64,000 nucleotides of DNA from Paenochrobactrum glaciei (GCF_039522165.1 NZ_BAAADE010000002.1:310001-374000); one strand, 5' to 3'; numbered from the stretch's first letter, positions 16,152 through 26,621 are shown. The notes: a model not told the origin generated them from the letters alone. Made by a program: numbers and translations.

Positions 16152-16337
16152 ATGCGTCCTTTATCGTTCTTTTTTCATGAAGCTTTGGGCTTGCAGGCAT
16201 TGCAGAACAGTGCCTTGATGTGCGCAATTGCCCGCCTGAAAGCCAGTGCAGAAGAAATTGAACGACGAAAACAGCGCCGTGAAAATCCAAGTGAAGAACA
16301 TATGCTTTGGTGCTGGAAGCACCGCGGCATCTGGTGA
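16152..16337 (+). CDS. Small hypothetical protein
   Basis: A 61-residue protein with an aromatic N-terminus, an amphipathic helix carrying KASAEEIERRKQRRENPSEE, and a Trp/His-rich end (LWCWKHRGIW). GAGGGG lies 6 nt before the ATG at 16152. It ends exactly where the convergent methyltransferase gene ends, with no gap. I recognise no family. It is supported by its ribosome site and by the protein-like pattern only. Confidence 0.5.
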   Translation: MRPLSFFFHEALGLQALQNSALMCAIARLKASAEEIERRKQRRENPSEEHMLWCWKHRGIW

Positions 16338-17087
16338 TTATCCCATCACCGCTTCAAATGTTACGCATGATGAGCCATCTGATGGCTCGACGCCATATTG
16401 GTAGTCTGCTGAGCGTTTTATATTTTTAAAGCCTGCTTGTCTGAGCAGCAGTTCAAACTCATAAACACCCCACCATCGCAGGCTGAAAAGCTCCAGTTCC
16501 GTTTTGACCAGTTCGCCTTTGTGCCAGTGTTCGTAACGTAATTGCGAAACCGTTTTCTGGGCGAAATAATCAATGGCATAAGGCATTTCGGAGAGTACCA
16601 ACAGATTGTCTCCAACCTGCCAGTGGCGCACACGCGGTTTTTCTTCCTCATCGAGACGCGGATAAATATCGACAATCAGTTTGCCGCCCGGTTTGAGGGA
16701 AGAGGCAAAATTCTGCACGGCGCGCTCGATTTCTGCTGTATCAGTCATCAGCTGAAAAGAACCGGCCGGAATGATGAGTGCAGAATATTGGCGTTTTGCC
16801 TGATAGCTGTCATAGGCGGCTTTGCTCAAATCCGCTTTAAGATTGCGGGTCTGAAGTGCTTGCTCGCATAAATCCAGCATATCTTGCGACAGATCATAGC
16901 CATCGACCTCAATACCGGCCTCCAGCAGCGGAATAAGAATGCGGCCGTTGCCGGTAGCTGGTTCAAGCACGGGGCCGTCAATATTTTTCAGGCAATCACG
17001 GTAAAATTCAACATCACCGAATGATTTGCCGATTGGCTTATCGACTTCATAGACCCATGAGGCGAGGCGACCATAAAGATTATTCAT
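16338..17087 (-). CDS. Class I SAM-dependent methyltransferase
   Basis: A 249-residue Rossmann-fold methyltransferase. Motif I is VLEPATGNGRILIPLL (residues 40-55), the acidic residue at the end of strand 2 lies in VDGYDLSQDMLD, and ASSLKPGGKLIVDIYPR is the post-IV region. The substrate is unknown; similar proteins are annotated as generic small-molecule methyltransferases. It starts 15 bp after the stop of the upstream hydrolase gene on the same strand, suggesting an operon. Confidence 0.82.
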   Translation of the reverse strand: MNNLYGRLASWVYEVDKPIGKSFGDVEFYRDCLKNIDGPVLEPATGNGRILIPLLEAGIEVDGYDLSQDMLDLCEQALQTRNLKADLSKAAYDSYQAKRQYSALIIPAGSFQLMTDTAEIERAVQNFASSLKPGGKLIVDIYPRLDEEEKPRVRHWQVGDNLLVLSEMPYAIDYFAQKTVSQLRYEHWHKGELVKTELELFSLRWWGVYEFELLLRQAGFKNIKRSADYQYGVEPSDGSSCVTFEAVMG

Positions 17088-17102
17088 ATTTTCACTCAGA
17101 CA

Positions 17103-18758
17103 TTATAATGAGCGGCGATCGGCTCTGAATTTATCTTTGAGACGGTTTAAATCGTCTGCGCTCCAATCTTGCAGATTAAGCACTTCGCGCCAACCATCAA
17201 TGTAATGTTCACCGGCATAAACATGGCCATAGCCCATTGGCGTTGTGGTTGCCATGGCAAGGTCAAGCGCCAGTTGCAGGAAGGTAACGACCGGATACCA
17301 TCGGAATTCAGGCGAGACATCCGGCCCGCGCGGATCATCCATCCAAGTCGGTTTGCTATAGAGCGATGAATATTCAAAGAAAACAATCGGATCGCTGGCA
17401 TATTGCAAATAAACGGTGCGGATTGGCCCCCAAGGTGCGGCTGCATGGTCAAGGGCATCTTTTTGCGCGGTAAAGCGCACATAGGAGCCATCACCTACAA
17501 CCGGCAGCCATGACGGGCTGTCAGGATTGCGGGCTTCTGTCATCGCGTGCCAGACACGACTTGGAAATGGCGGGCCAGCCAAGAGGGAGCCTTGATAAGG
17601 ATCACCAATCACTTCAAACAATTCTGCCGAGCGTTCGGAGCTTAAAGCACCAAGGCTCAAACCATAAAGATAGAGTTTAGGGCGCTTGTCTTTAGGCATT
17701 TTTGTCCAGTGGCCATAAACTTCACGGAATAAAGCGCGCGCGGTTTTGCTGCCGTAATCGGGTTCAAACAACAGTGACAGCCAGCTGGCCAGATAGGAAT
17801 ATTGGACGGCAACACTGGCGACATCACCATTGAGCAAATATTCTGCCGGATCCATTGCTTCGGCATCGACCCAGCCTGTGCCTGTCGGGGTGACTACCAC
17901 CAGTGAGGAGCGCTCAAAACCTCCAGCACGGATGAGTTCTTTTAAAGCAAGCTTGGCGCGTGCATCGACGGTGTCTGCGGCATTCAACCCGACATAAACG
18001 CGGATGGGTTCAAGGGCTGGTTGATTGCGAAAAGCGCTGATATCTTCCTGACGGGGGCCATTGGCGATATATTCGCGGCCCTGTCGGCCAAGGTCACGCC
18101 AGGCAACAAGCGATGCTTTGCTGCCGGTTTTAAGCGGATCAAGTGGTTGTTCGGTATCCGGCTCCATCATTTCATCAAGAGCGCGGAAGGAGGAGTCGGC
18201 CATATGCAGGGCGCCGCGGAACAAGATACCTTCACCCGCACTCCAGAAAATGGCGACAGCAATGAGACTGCCAAGCAGATAGGCCATTGGTTTGGGCGCA
18301 AAGCGCTGCGCATTGCGTGAGGAAATATGCATCACCCATTTAAACAGGCGCACGATGCCGATCAAAAATGTGAAACTGATTGAGGCGATAATAGCGACAT
18401 AAAATGGATGCGCGGTTTCCACGGGTTCTAGCTGCATTAAAGCGCGGATCGAATTTTGCCATTCAGCAGTGCGCCACAGAAAAATAATCAGTACGGGTAT
18501 GCAGAAAGAACTGCCGGTGATTTTTAAAAACCGGCGAATTTTCGGTTGAAAGCGCGGTAATTCCAACCTGATCCAAAGGGCTGTAAAAAATACGCCCAGA
18601 CCATAACCGGCGGCAAGTGTTACTCCCGATAAGAGACCTTGCATGACATAGGTGCGTGGCAGCAGGCTCGGGGTCAGCGAAGCGGCAAAAAACAGGGTGC
18701 CGATCAGCAGCCCGATTGCATTAAACGAGTTCCAGAGCCTTAAGAACCAATGGCGCAT
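17103..18758 (-). CDS. Membrane-anchored alpha/beta hydrolase (Abhydrolase_9 type)
   Basis: A 551-residue protein. The N-terminal 190 residues hold about five membrane helices beginning with GLLIGTLFFAASLTPSLLPR, which matches the Abhydrolase_9 N-terminal domain. The C-terminal half is an alpha/beta hydrolase with nucleophile motif GLSLGALSSE and a late GYGHVYAGEHYIDGW segment with the probable catalytic His. The enzymatic activity is unknown. AAGGGG precedes the ATG at 18758, so an upstream in-frame extension to 18932 is rejected. It is probably co-transcribed with the methyltransferase gene. Confidence 0.8.
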   Translation of the reverse strand: MRHWFLRLWNSFNAIGLLIGTLFFAASLTPSLLPRTYVMQGLLSGVTLAAGYGLGVFFTALWIRLELPRFQPKIRRFLKITGSSFCIPVLIIFLWRTAEWQNSIRALMQLEPVETAHPFYVAIIASISFTFLIGIVRLFKWVMHISSRNAQRFAPKPMAYLLGSLIAVAIFWSAGEGILFRGALHMADSSFRALDEMMEPDTEQPLDPLKTGSKASLVAWRDLGRQGREYIANGPRQEDISAFRNQPALEPIRVYVGLNAADTVDARAKLALKELIRAGGFERSSLVVVTPTGTGWVDAEAMDPAEYLLNGDVASVAVQYSYLASWLSLLFEPDYGSKTARALFREVYGHWTKMPKDKRPKLYLYGLSLGALSSERSAELFEVIGDPYQGSLLAGPPFPSRVWHAMTEARNPDSPSWLPVVGDGSYVRFTAQKDALDHAAAPWGPIRTVYLQYASDPIVFFEYSSLYSKPTWMDDPRGPDVSPEFRWYPVVTFLQLALDLAMATTTPMGYGHVYAGEHYIDGWREVLNLQDWSADDLNRLKDKFRADRRSL

Positions 18759-19028
18759 CGCACACCCCTTATTGCATAGCGAAAGTTTAACACCACAGCG
18801 GGTCATTACGATCATGCAAAAAAACAATAACAGGAGCACTCTGCGCAGCCTGTTAGAGGTTGCTGCTTCTGTTTTTATATCACTTCGCTTGAATTGACAT
18901 GAAAAAGCAGCACTTGCAATGGGGGCGGCCATAGGGAGAGTGCATTTTAAGGGAGGAGTGGGCGGCGTTGATAAATTTATTGTGTCCGGTCAAGCAAAAG
19001 CCCGACCAGACACATATATGCTAAGGAT

Positions 19029-19589
19029 TTAACTTGCCCGCAATTGTTGATGCGGTTGTGCATTATGCAGACCGGCGGCAAGAATGGCGCCTTCCGGCCA
19101 ATGATGAAAACCGCTGGCCGGATTAATATGGCCAGAAAAACCTAGATCAACAAAACCGGTGCCCCAAACCTGTGACAAAGCTTGGGCTTTGTTAAAGCTC
19201 ATATATTCGTCATTGCGGCTGGCAACGACGATAGACGGAAAACTGAGTTGTTCACGCGGCAAGGGGGCAAAACTTGCAAAGCGTTCATCTTTTTTAGCCA
19301 TGGTTTCAGCGTCAGCTGGTGCCACCAGCAGCGCACCTGCCACATGCGCTGCCGCTGGACGGCTGCTTAAATGGCTGACCAGAATGCAGCCTAAACTATG
19401 GGCGACCAGCACGGCACCCGGATTTTCAACGAGCTTTGCTTCTAATTTATAAAGCCATTCGGAAAGCACCGGATAATGCCAGTCATCCTGCTCGACAATT
19501 TGTGCAGTATCATCATCTTCAAGCCATTGGCGCTGCCAGTGACCTGCTTCAGATCCCTTGAAACCGGGAATAATTAAAGTAGCCGACAT
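19029..19589 (-). CDS. RBBP9/YdeN-family serine hydrolase
   Basis: A 186-residue cytoplasmic hydrolase. The N-terminal IIPGFKGSEAGHWQ loop is diagnostic of the YdeN/RBBP9 group. VAHSLGCILVSHL holds the nucleophile Ser, ASRNDEYMSF the acid region, and FSGHINPASGFHHWPEG the catalytic His. Natural substrates are not known for bacterial members. It is monocistronic, flanked by gaps of 270 and 185 bp. Confidence 0.88.
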   Translation of the reverse strand: MSATLIIPGFKGSEAGHWQRQWLEDDDTAQIVEQDDWHYPVLSEWLYKLEAKLVENPGAVLVAHSLGCILVSHLSSRPAAAHVAGALLVAPADAETMAKKDERFASFAPLPREQLSFPSIVVASRNDEYMSFNKAQALSQVWGTGFVDLGFSGHINPASGFHHWPEGAILAAGLHNAQPHQQLRAS

Positions 19590-19774
19590 GTCTTAACCCT
19601 CTGGATGAAAATACACAGCCAAACATAATGGCTGTTGAATTATGATTTCATTTTAAGGGGATTTGACGGGGTGTATAAGAAATAGAAAACTAATAATTGG
19701 CAGATTAATTAAATTATATTCTATCGAGCCGCATATTAAAGGTGTTTTGAATATACGGCTCGAAAGAGGGTGAT

Positions 19775-20737
19775 TTAATGGTCGTGTTTTTCAGGCGTTT
19801 GCGTTTTGTAATAGCTTTTCGAGAACTGTGACTTCTCAAATACCAGCACGACAATCAGCGACAGCCCGAATGGAATGAGCAGATAAAGCAGGCGGAAGAC
19901 AATTAAAGCGGCCAGCACATCGGCTGGGTCCATATCCGGCAGGCCGGTCATGAAGACGAGTTCCAAGACGCCTAAGCCACCTGGTGCATGGGAAATAAGT
20001 GCGGCAGAAAACGACACCAGAAAAATACCAAGCACAATCAAAAAGCCCGGATTGCCAGCTTCCGGTAGCGCGAAATAGATGATGCCTGCTGCACCGATGA
20101 GTTCGACCGGTGCTACAATCAATTGTTGGACGACGACACTTAAACGCGGATATTCGAGGCGGAATTTGCCGATCTGCAGCGGGCGCAATTGCAGCCAGCT
20201 GCCAAAAACATAAAGCAGCACAAAAGCAAGCATAATGATGGCAATGCCAATGGCCAGATGTGGCGGCAAATCTTCGCTGAAGCGTTGCAGAATATGAGGT
20301 TCCAGCAGCAGGACGATGCTGGATGTCATGATGACACCGAGGATGAAAGTGAAGGAGCAGAAAGCAATCAGAACTGCAATTTCACTGCCCGGCAAACCTT
20401 GTGATGAGTAGGCACGATAACGCACTACTGCGCCGGAAATGACCGAAGCGCCGATATTGTGGGAGAGGGCATAAGTGGTGAACGAACAAAGGGCGATGAA
20501 GATCCACGAAATTTTGCGATGCAGATGCAAAAGCGCGATACGGTCATAACCGGCAAGCGAACTATAAGCTACAAGCGCAGAAGCCGCTGCCAGAACCCAG
20601 TGATGAACGCGGATGGCATAGAGACTGTCGATGACATCATCCAGTGAAATACTGCGCAATTCTTTATAAAGCAGCCATGCAGATACTACGACAGCAATGA
20701 GACCGATAACCGGCCATATATAGTCTTTAAATTTCAT
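19775..20737 (-). CDS. YbhN/lysylphosphatidylglycerol-synthase-like membrane protein
   Basis: A 320-residue integral membrane protein with about eight helices. It resembles the flippase-like domain of MprF and the YbhN family (UPF0104). Visible features are SSLAGYDRIALLHL, the polar AVVRYRAYSSQGL loop and SHAPGGLGVLELVF, the last being a hallmark of the family. It has no soluble aminoacyl-transferase domain, so it is not a complete MprF. A lipid-transport role is inferred from family resemblance. Confidence 0.85.
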   Translation of the reverse strand: MKFKDYIWPVIGLIAVVVSAWLLYKELRSISLDDVIDSLYAIRVHHWVLAAASALVAYSSLAGYDRIALLHLHRKISWIFIALCSFTTYALSHNIGASVISGAVVRYRAYSSQGLPGSEIAVLIAFCSFTFILGVIMTSSIVLLLEPHILQRFSEDLPPHLAIGIAIIMLAFVLLYVFGSWLQLRPLQIGKFRLEYPRLSVVVQQLIVAPVELIGAAGIIYFALPEAGNPGFLIVLGIFLVSFSAALISHAPGGLGVLELVFMTGLPDMDPADVLAALIVFRLLYLLIPFGLSLIVVLVFEKSQFSKSYYKTQTPEKHDH

Positions 20738-20797
20738 GCTCTGCTCGCTAACTTCGTATCAACCATATATTTCCCCTCCCGACTTAAACCTGAAATA

Positions 20798-20829
20798 CGG
20801 CGGGGCTGAGGTTTAAATCAGCCCCGCCG
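20798..20829 (-). terminator. Strong hairpin after secDF
   Basis: A perfect 12-bp GC-rich stem, CGGCGGGGCTGA with TCAGCCCCGCCG, encloses an 8-nt loop 10 bp after the secDF stop. No T run follows on either strand, so it may act as an mRNA-stabilising 3' hairpin rather than a classic terminator. Confidence 0.6.
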
Positions 20830-20838
20830 AATATTGGA

Positions 20839-23364
20839 TCAAGATGCAATAGCAGCCTGATCTTGTTCGGCTTTTTTCTGACGTTTGATCGACCAATCAC
20901 CAAGAAACAGCAGGATTGGTGCTGCAATGAAGATGGACGAGCTGGTTGCGATAAAGATACCAAACAGCATTGGCAGAGCGAAGTTTTCAACAGCACTGCC
21001 GCCCCAGATCGCCATTGGAGCCATTGCGAGGAAAGTGGTCATCGAGGTGTAAATACAGCGTACTAGCACCTGATTAATACTCATATCGATGATTTCACGC
21101 AGCGGCTTGGATTTATATAACCGCATATTTTCTCGCATACGGTCATAAACCACCACCTTATCGTTAACTGAGTAACCGATGGAGGTGAGGAGGGCTGCAA
21201 TCGCTGTAAGGTTGAAGTCAAGCTGCATCAAGGCAAAGAAGCCGACAAGCTTGGTCGTATCAAGCACCAATGTGACAATCGCACCGACGGCGAAGTACCA
21301 TTCGAAACGCCACCAGATATAAATCAGCATGGCAAAGGCTGCGAGTACAACCGCAATGACACCAGAACGTGCCAGCTCACCGGAAACCTTCGGCCCCACA
21401 ACTTCGGTGCGTTCGATTTTCACATCCGGATAAAGCGTCTGAACCGCTTCACGCATTTTGGCAACAGCAACGGATTGAGCTTCTTCGCCACCATCCTGAC
21501 GCTGCATACGGATCAGCACATTGTTCGGACTGCCGGCTGTTTGCAGTGCCACTTCACCTAGTTTCAAATCGGTGAGAGTGGAGCGAAGCTGGCCTAAATC
21601 GGCAGGTTGCGAAGTGATGATTTCCGCTTGAATACCGCCCTTGAAATCAATGCCGTAATTCAATCCCGGTGCAATAAAGAGGCCAATGGAGGCAAGCGAC
21701 AGAACGATAGAAACACCGATGCCAAAGAAACGCGCTTTCATGAACTTGTAATTGGTATTTTCAGGCACCAAAGACAGAATTGGTTCAATATGCAGCACTT
21801 TCATTTTGCGGCGGCGAACAACCCACTCCATGATAACGCGAACAATGGTGATCGCGGTGAACATGGAAATAGCGATGCCGAGCATCATAGTGACTGCGAA
21901 ACCACGTACCGGGCCTGTACCAAAGAGGAACAGCAATACGGTTGCAATCAATGTGGTGACGTTGGCATCCACAATGGTGGAATAGGCAATTTTGAAGCCC
22001 TTATCGAGAGCGGCCATCGCTCCCATGCCTTTACGGGTTTCTTCACGAATACGTTCGTTAATCAGAATATTGGCGTCAACGGCGATACCAATACCCAGAA
22101 TAATACCGGCAATACCCGGTAAAGTCAGCGTTGCACCAAGCAGGCTCAAAGCTGAAAGTGTCAAAATTGTATGTAGAAGCAATGCGACATTCGCAATGAG
22201 TCCCCACACGCCATAAAGAGCGATAATGAGAACAGCAACAAGCAGGAAGCCTACAATACCGGTGTAAAGACCCATTTTAATGGCATCGCCACCAAGGTCG
22301 GGGCCAACGGTGCGTTCTTCAATCACAGTGAGTGGTGCAGGCAATGCACCGGCACGCAGAAGTGCGGAAAGAACAACGGATTCTTCTACCGAGAAGTTAC
22401 CGCTGATCTGACCCGAACCGCCGGTGATCGGCTCACGGATAACTGGGGCGCTTAGAACCTTGCCGTCAAGAACGATGGCAAAAGGTCGATTGACGTTTTT
22501 GGTGGTGATTTCAGCAAACTGACGGGCACCCAGAGAGTCAAAGCGGAATGAAACGATTGGCTCATTGGTGCGTTGGTCAAAGCCGGCGCGTGCATCAGTC
22601 AGGCGTTCGCCGCTCAGTGCCACCTGATCTTCAATCGGATATTGCATGCCGTCTTTGGCATCCGGCAGGATGGAGACACCTGGAGGTGGGGTATCGTTGA
22701 CCGGTGCATCGGCCACCATATGGAAGGTCATCTTAGCAGTGGAGCCGAGAAGCTGGCGCAGATGTGCCGGATCTTGCAAACCCGGAAGCTGAACCACAAT
22801 ACGATCCGAACCAACACGCTGGATGGAAGGTTCAGCGACACCAACCTGATCCACACGCTGGCGGATGATTTCAAGGCTCTGCTGGAGAGCAGCGTCAAGA
22901 CGATACTGGAAGCCTGCTTCAGTCATATTGAGGCGGATCTGATTGTCCGACTGAGTGACTTCAATGTCGTTGATCGCAGCGCCAAAACTATTGGAATTGA
23001 CCTGTGTAATCAATGTGCGCAGGGCAGTGTCAGCTTTTTGGCGGGCATCGGCGTCAGGAATAGCAACAACAACACTATCACCGGCAATGCGGATGGATTG
23101 CGGCTGAATACGTTCTGAACGCAGTTTTGAACGCGCATCATCAAGCAATGAACGCAGACGGTCTTTTTTCAAGCCTGCTGCATCAACTTCCAATACGAGA
23201 TAGGAGCCACCGCGAAGGTCTAGACCGAGTGTGACTTGTTTTTTAGGGAACCAGCTTGGCATCGCATCGAGCTGCTGCTGGGTAAAGAAGTTGGGCAATG
23301 CGATGATAAGCCCGACCAGAACGATCAGGCTATAAAAAGCAATGGCCCATTTGGATGTGCGCAT
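20839..23364 (-). CDS. secDF: SecDF fusion, protein translocase accessory subunit
   Basis: An 841-residue single chain joining SecD and SecF. The SecD half starts with a membrane helix, then LGLDLRGGSYLVLEV, the large periplasmic domain, and membrane helices with DANILINERIREE. The SecF half follows from about residue 540 (GLNYGIDFKGG near 565-575) and ends with SIGYSVNDKVVVYDRMRENMR and further helices. It uses the proton gradient to help SecYEG release exported proteins into the periplasm. Fused SecDF occurs in Bacillus and in several Rhizobiales; E. coli has two genes. No yajC is adjacent. Confidence 0.96.
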   Translation of the reverse strand: MRTSKWAIAFYSLIVLVGLIIALPNFFTQQQLDAMPSWFPKKQVTLGLDLRGGSYLVLEVDAAGLKKDRLRSLLDDARSKLRSERIQPQSIRIAGDSVVVAIPDADARQKADTALRTLITQVNSNSFGAAINDIEVTQSDNQIRLNMTEAGFQYRLDAALQQSLEIIRQRVDQVGVAEPSIQRVGSDRIVVQLPGLQDPAHLRQLLGSTAKMTFHMVADAPVNDTPPPGVSILPDAKDGMQYPIEDQVALSGERLTDARAGFDQRTNEPIVSFRFDSLGARQFAEITTKNVNRPFAIVLDGKVLSAPVIREPITGGSGQISGNFSVEESVVLSALLRAGALPAPLTVIEERTVGPDLGGDAIKMGLYTGIVGFLLVAVLIIALYGVWGLIANVALLLHTILTLSALSLLGATLTLPGIAGIILGIGIAVDANILINERIREETRKGMGAMAALDKGFKIAYSTIVDANVTTLIATVLLFLFGTGPVRGFAVTMMLGIAISMFTAITIVRVIMEWVVRRRKMKVLHIEPILSLVPENTNYKFMKARFFGIGVSIVLSLASIGLFIAPGLNYGIDFKGGIQAEIITSQPADLGQLRSTLTDLKLGEVALQTAGSPNNVLIRMQRQDGGEEAQSVAVAKMREAVQTLYPDVKIERTEVVGPKVSGELARSGVIAVVLAAFAMLIYIWWRFEWYFAVGAIVTLVLDTTKLVGFFALMQLDFNLTAIAALLTSIGYSVNDKVVVYDRMRENMRLYKSKPLREIIDMSINQVLVRCIYTSMTTFLAMAPMAIWGGSAVENFALPMLFGIFIATSSSIFIAAPILLFLGDWSIKRQKKAEQDQAAIAS

Positions 23365-23495
23365 AGTTTTTTAATCCGGAAAAGGCAGCCAGTCTGAACG
23401 GATCAGAATAGCGGCTAATGGGTGGTTGCAAGCTCTGGTGAATGACATTTGTCAAAAAAACGTATGAGACCTGCCGGAGGGGAAGTGCTGAAAAA

Positions 23496-23918
23496 TTATC
23501 GCGTGAAAAAAGGTGGTGCGCGTGCGCCGGTTGAGGCGACGGGCAGAGCGATTAAATTTTCGGCAAAATAGATGATTTGCAGGCCGGTGAAATATTCGGC
23601 GGCAAAATCAAAAAGAACTGCACCAAGAAACGGATCAACATTATCAAAGCGCTGCGGTTTGAATTTATGCTGATAAAGTTCGGCAACAGACGAGCGGGAT
23701 GGCAGATTAGCCGGTGCTGACTGGTGACGTCCGGTTGGTGTTATCCGCAAATCAGTTTGGCTGATTGCATTAAGCTGAATGATTGCTTGGTTTTTTTCAT
23801 CAGAAGAAGCGTTGAATTGTGCAATCAGAAACAGAGTCAGAAATGAAACCAGAATCGAAAAAAGCACCATGAAATCATGTGCTTGTTTATTCAATCTATG
23901 TTTCACATGCTTTGCCAA
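23496..23918 (-). CDS. Hypothetical membrane-anchored protein
   Basis: Up to 140 residues. One hydrophobic helix (VLFSILVSFLTLFLIAQF, about residues 18-35) follows a basic N-terminus, and then comes a soluble, probably periplasmic, tail of about 100 residues with no motif I recognise. The start is weak: 23918 is a TTG, and an ATG at 23870 would leave only the helix and tail. Neither has a clear ribosome site. It lies upstream of secDF on the same strand with a gap of about 130 bp. Confidence 0.4.
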   Translation of the reverse strand: MAKHVKHRLNKQAHDFMVLFSILVSFLTLFLIAQFNASSDEKNQAIIQLNAISQTDLRITPTGRHQSAPANLPSRSSVAELYQHKFKPQRFDNVDPFLGAVLFDFAAEYFTGLQIIYFAENLIALPVASTGARAPPFFTR

Positions 23919-24209
23919 AAGATGGGGCCTGTGCCGTTTGCGTTACAATTTTTAGCTTTCTAAGTGCTGGAAGAATAACACATAGAAATCTGATTGAGAA
24001 TCCTCATTAACCAACTGTAACGCTGCTCACAAGGAAAATACGACCATTATCTTAACGCAGGCGTAAAATTACCCTATGCTGGCCGCGGATTTTAAATATA
24101 AGCAAATTATGTTTTTCGATTGAAAAGACACGTATTTTGCCAAATGATGCAGTTTAATAATAATGCTGAAACAATGCGCATTGCAGATGATTATAAAAGG
24201 GTAGACTGG

Positions 24210-26621
24210 GTGAGAAAATTGAACCGGTTATTTTTACCAAGAGCTATCATTTTATCAATTATCTGGCTTATGGCGGCTCTGTCCGTTCCGGTGTTGGCGG
24301 AAACAATTGCAGATGAAAAACGTCCTATTATCAATGAGCTGAAGCAATCTGTTGCGCAGCTGGAGACTAAGCTTGAGCAAAGCCTCACCAATGATGAGGA
24401 GCTGGCGGCGATCAAGCTGAAGCTTGATGATATATCACGCAAGCTCTTGGAAGCTGGTGTTTCTTTCCGTCCGCGCCTGACTGAAATCAACTCGCGTCTG
24501 GAACAATTAGGTGCAGCACCGGGGGATGGGCAACCGGCAGAAGCCGATGTTGTGACCGAAGAGCGGGCACGTTTGGCGAATGAAAAAGCGCAAATCAATG
24601 CGGTGTTGGGGGAAACAGAAGATGCCTCCCTGCAAGTCAATCGCTTAAGTAATAAAGTGATTACAATCCGCCGTGATCTGTTCAGCAGTACTTTGTCACA
24701 GCGTGTACAGATTGACTATTCCATGGGCGCTAATGTCACGACTGCTGCGGGGGATCAGCTGACGGCACTGGGCAAGATCGTCCGCTCATGGTGGCGTTTT
24801 GTTGTTTCGTTCAAGCTAAATTCGTTTCTGGCAGCCACTTTCTTTGCGTTTGTAGCCGCAGTTCTTTTAGAATTGGGAGCGCGTTATTTTCTTGGCACAA
24901 TTTATCAGCGCGATCCCGAGGTCGAAAGCCCTTCTTATTTAAGTCGTCTGTCGGTGGCTTTCTGGTCAACACTCATTCCGTCGGCAGCCGTTGGCGTTTT
25001 CTTTGCGACCACTTATTTCTTCCTTGATTATTTTAATGTGCTGCGCAGCGATATTGCGCTGATTTTACGGTCTGTCTTTAGCTCTGCCGGACTTGTGTAC
25101 TTTATTTACCGTATGGCAAAAGCGATTATTAGCCCTGATATGCCGGCATGGCGCTTGATGCCGATTGCACCGCGCTCAGGGAAAGTGTTGTTGGCGCTGG
25201 CTACCACTGCGGCTTTGGTCAATGGTCTCGATTATGTTTTTACAACCGTTAATCAGGTTTTGTCTTCGCCATTGTCACTGACTGTTGCCAAAAGCTTGGT
25301 GTCCTCGCTGCTGATTGGTGCATTGATTATCTGGATTGCTCTGCTGAAACCTATTCAGCGTGAAGATGATGGTGAAGTGCATAGCTGGCCGAAGCTTGCG
25401 AAAATTCTGCTCTTTGGCTTGGGCGCTATTCCGGTTATCAGTTCGCTCGGCGGCTATATTGGTTTTGCGCGTTTTGCCTCGCAGCAGATCATGGTGAGCG
25501 GCGCGTTTTTGATTATGATGTATCTGGGCTTTTTGACAGCCCGTGCCATCATTGAAGAAGGTGCATTTAAATCGACCAAAATCGGTCACGGACTGCAAAA
25601 CAAGTTTGGTCTTGATGATAGTTCCATGGATCAGGCTGGTTTGATTGTCGGTATTTTGATCAATCTGATGGTGCTGCTTATCGGGTTGCCGCTGATATTG
25701 ATGCAGTTTGGTTTCCAGTGGAGCGAGTTGAAAGATACTTTCTTCCGCTTGATGACCGGTTTCAGTATCGGTGATTTCTCCATTTCGCTGACGGGTATTC
25801 TTACCGGCGTTGTTTTATTTTTAGTGGTTTATTTCTTTACACGCTGGTTCCAGCGCTGGCTCGACACCACAGTGATGGTGCGCGGCCGTGTGGATGTCGG
25901 TGTGCGCAACTCCATTCGTACTGTCATCGGTTATATTGGCCTTTGCTTGGCTGGATTGGTTGGTATTTCAGCCGCTGGTTTCAACCTCTCCAATCTGGCA
26001 CTCATTGCCGGTGGTCTCTCGCTTGGTATCGGTTTTGGTCTGCAAAATATCGTGCAGAACTTTGTTTCCGGTCTGATTTTGCTGGCCGAACGTCCGTTTA
26101 AAGTGGGTGACTGGGTGGAAGCAGGGACGGTTAGCGGTACGGTGAAAAAAATCAGTGTACGTGCAACGGAAGTGGAAACTTTCCAGCGCCAATCGATCAT
26201 TGTGCCGAACTCGACCTTGATTAATGGTAATGTCGGCAACTGGACACATCACAACAAGCTTGGCCGTATCGAGATTAATTTTCAAATTCCGATGATGGAT
26301 GAACCACGCCGTGTTCATGCAGTATTGTTGGATGTTGTGCGCTCCAATCCATCGGTGTTGAAAAATCCTGCTCCCTATGTTGCATTGACTACAATGACCC
26401 ACTGGCAGCTTACTTTTGATATGTATGCGTTTTTGGCAGATATTACCGCTACAACCGATATTAAAAACGAATTGCGCTTTGCTGCAATTGAGCGCTTGCA
26501 TCAGCTTAATAAAGAAATTGAAATGGAAAAGGCCGCCGCTGCTGCTGAAGCCGAAGCTCAGGCAAAAGTCGAGACAGAGGCGGAAGATGAAGCTGTCGTT
26601 CAGAAAGATGCGGACGCTTGA
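24210..26621 (+). CDS. Large MscS-family mechanosensitive channel (DUF3772 type)
   Basis: An 803-residue inner-membrane channel. A signal peptide ending near VPVLAE is followed by a periplasmic coiled coil (about residues 35-150, DUF3772-like), then about ten membrane helices. The MscS core contains the glycine-rich pore helix GGLSLGIGFGLQNIVQNF and the beta domain with ERPFKVGDWVEAG. A charged Ala/Glu coil ends the protein. It is an osmotic release valve or its relative. I chose GTG 24210, which has AAAAGGG upstream and puts the signal peptide at the N-terminus; in-frame ATGs at 24144, 24147 and 24174 lack ribosome sites. Confidence 0.85.
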   Translation: MRKLNRLFLPRAIILSIIWLMAALSVPVLAETIADEKRPIINELKQSVAQLETKLEQSLTNDEELAAIKLKLDDISRKLLEAGVSFRPRLTEINSRLEQLGAAPGDGQPAEADVVTEERARLANEKAQINAVLGETEDASLQVNRLSNKVITIRRDLFSSTLSQRVQIDYSMGANVTTAAGDQLTALGKIVRSWWRFVVSFKLNSFLAATFFAFVAAVLLELGARYFLGTIYQRDPEVESPSYLSRLSVAFWSTLIPSAAVGVFFATTYFFLDYFNVLRSDIALILRSVFSSAGLVYFIYRMAKAIISPDMPAWRLMPIAPRSGKVLLALATTAALVNGLDYVFTTVNQVLSSPLSLTVAKSLVSSLLIGALIIWIALLKPIQREDDGEVHSWPKLAKILLFGLGAIPVISSLGGYIGFARFASQQIMVSGAFLIMMYLGFLTARAIIEEGAFKSTKIGHGLQNKFGLDDSSMDQAGLIVGILINLMVLLIGLPLILMQFGFQWSELKDTFFRLMTGFSIGDFSISLTGILTGVVLFLVVYFFTRWFQRWLDTTVMVRGRVDVGVRNSIRTVIGYIGLCLAGLVGISAAGFNLSNLALIAGGLSLGIGFGLQNIVQNFVSGLILLAERPFKVGDWVEAGTVSGTVKKISVRATEVETFQRQSIIVPNSTLINGNVGNWTHHNKLGRIEINFQIPMMDEPRRVHAVLLDVVRSNPSVLKNPAPYVALTTMTHWQLTFDMYAFLADITATTDIKNELRFAAIERLHQLNKEIEMEKAAAAAEAEAQAKVETEAEDEAVVQKDADA

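Noticed and set aside
21607..23118. Long open frames on the plus strand opposite secDF
   Set aside because: Antisense shadows of the strongly conserved SecDF reading frame; low-quality, His/Asn-rich translations without ribosome sites.
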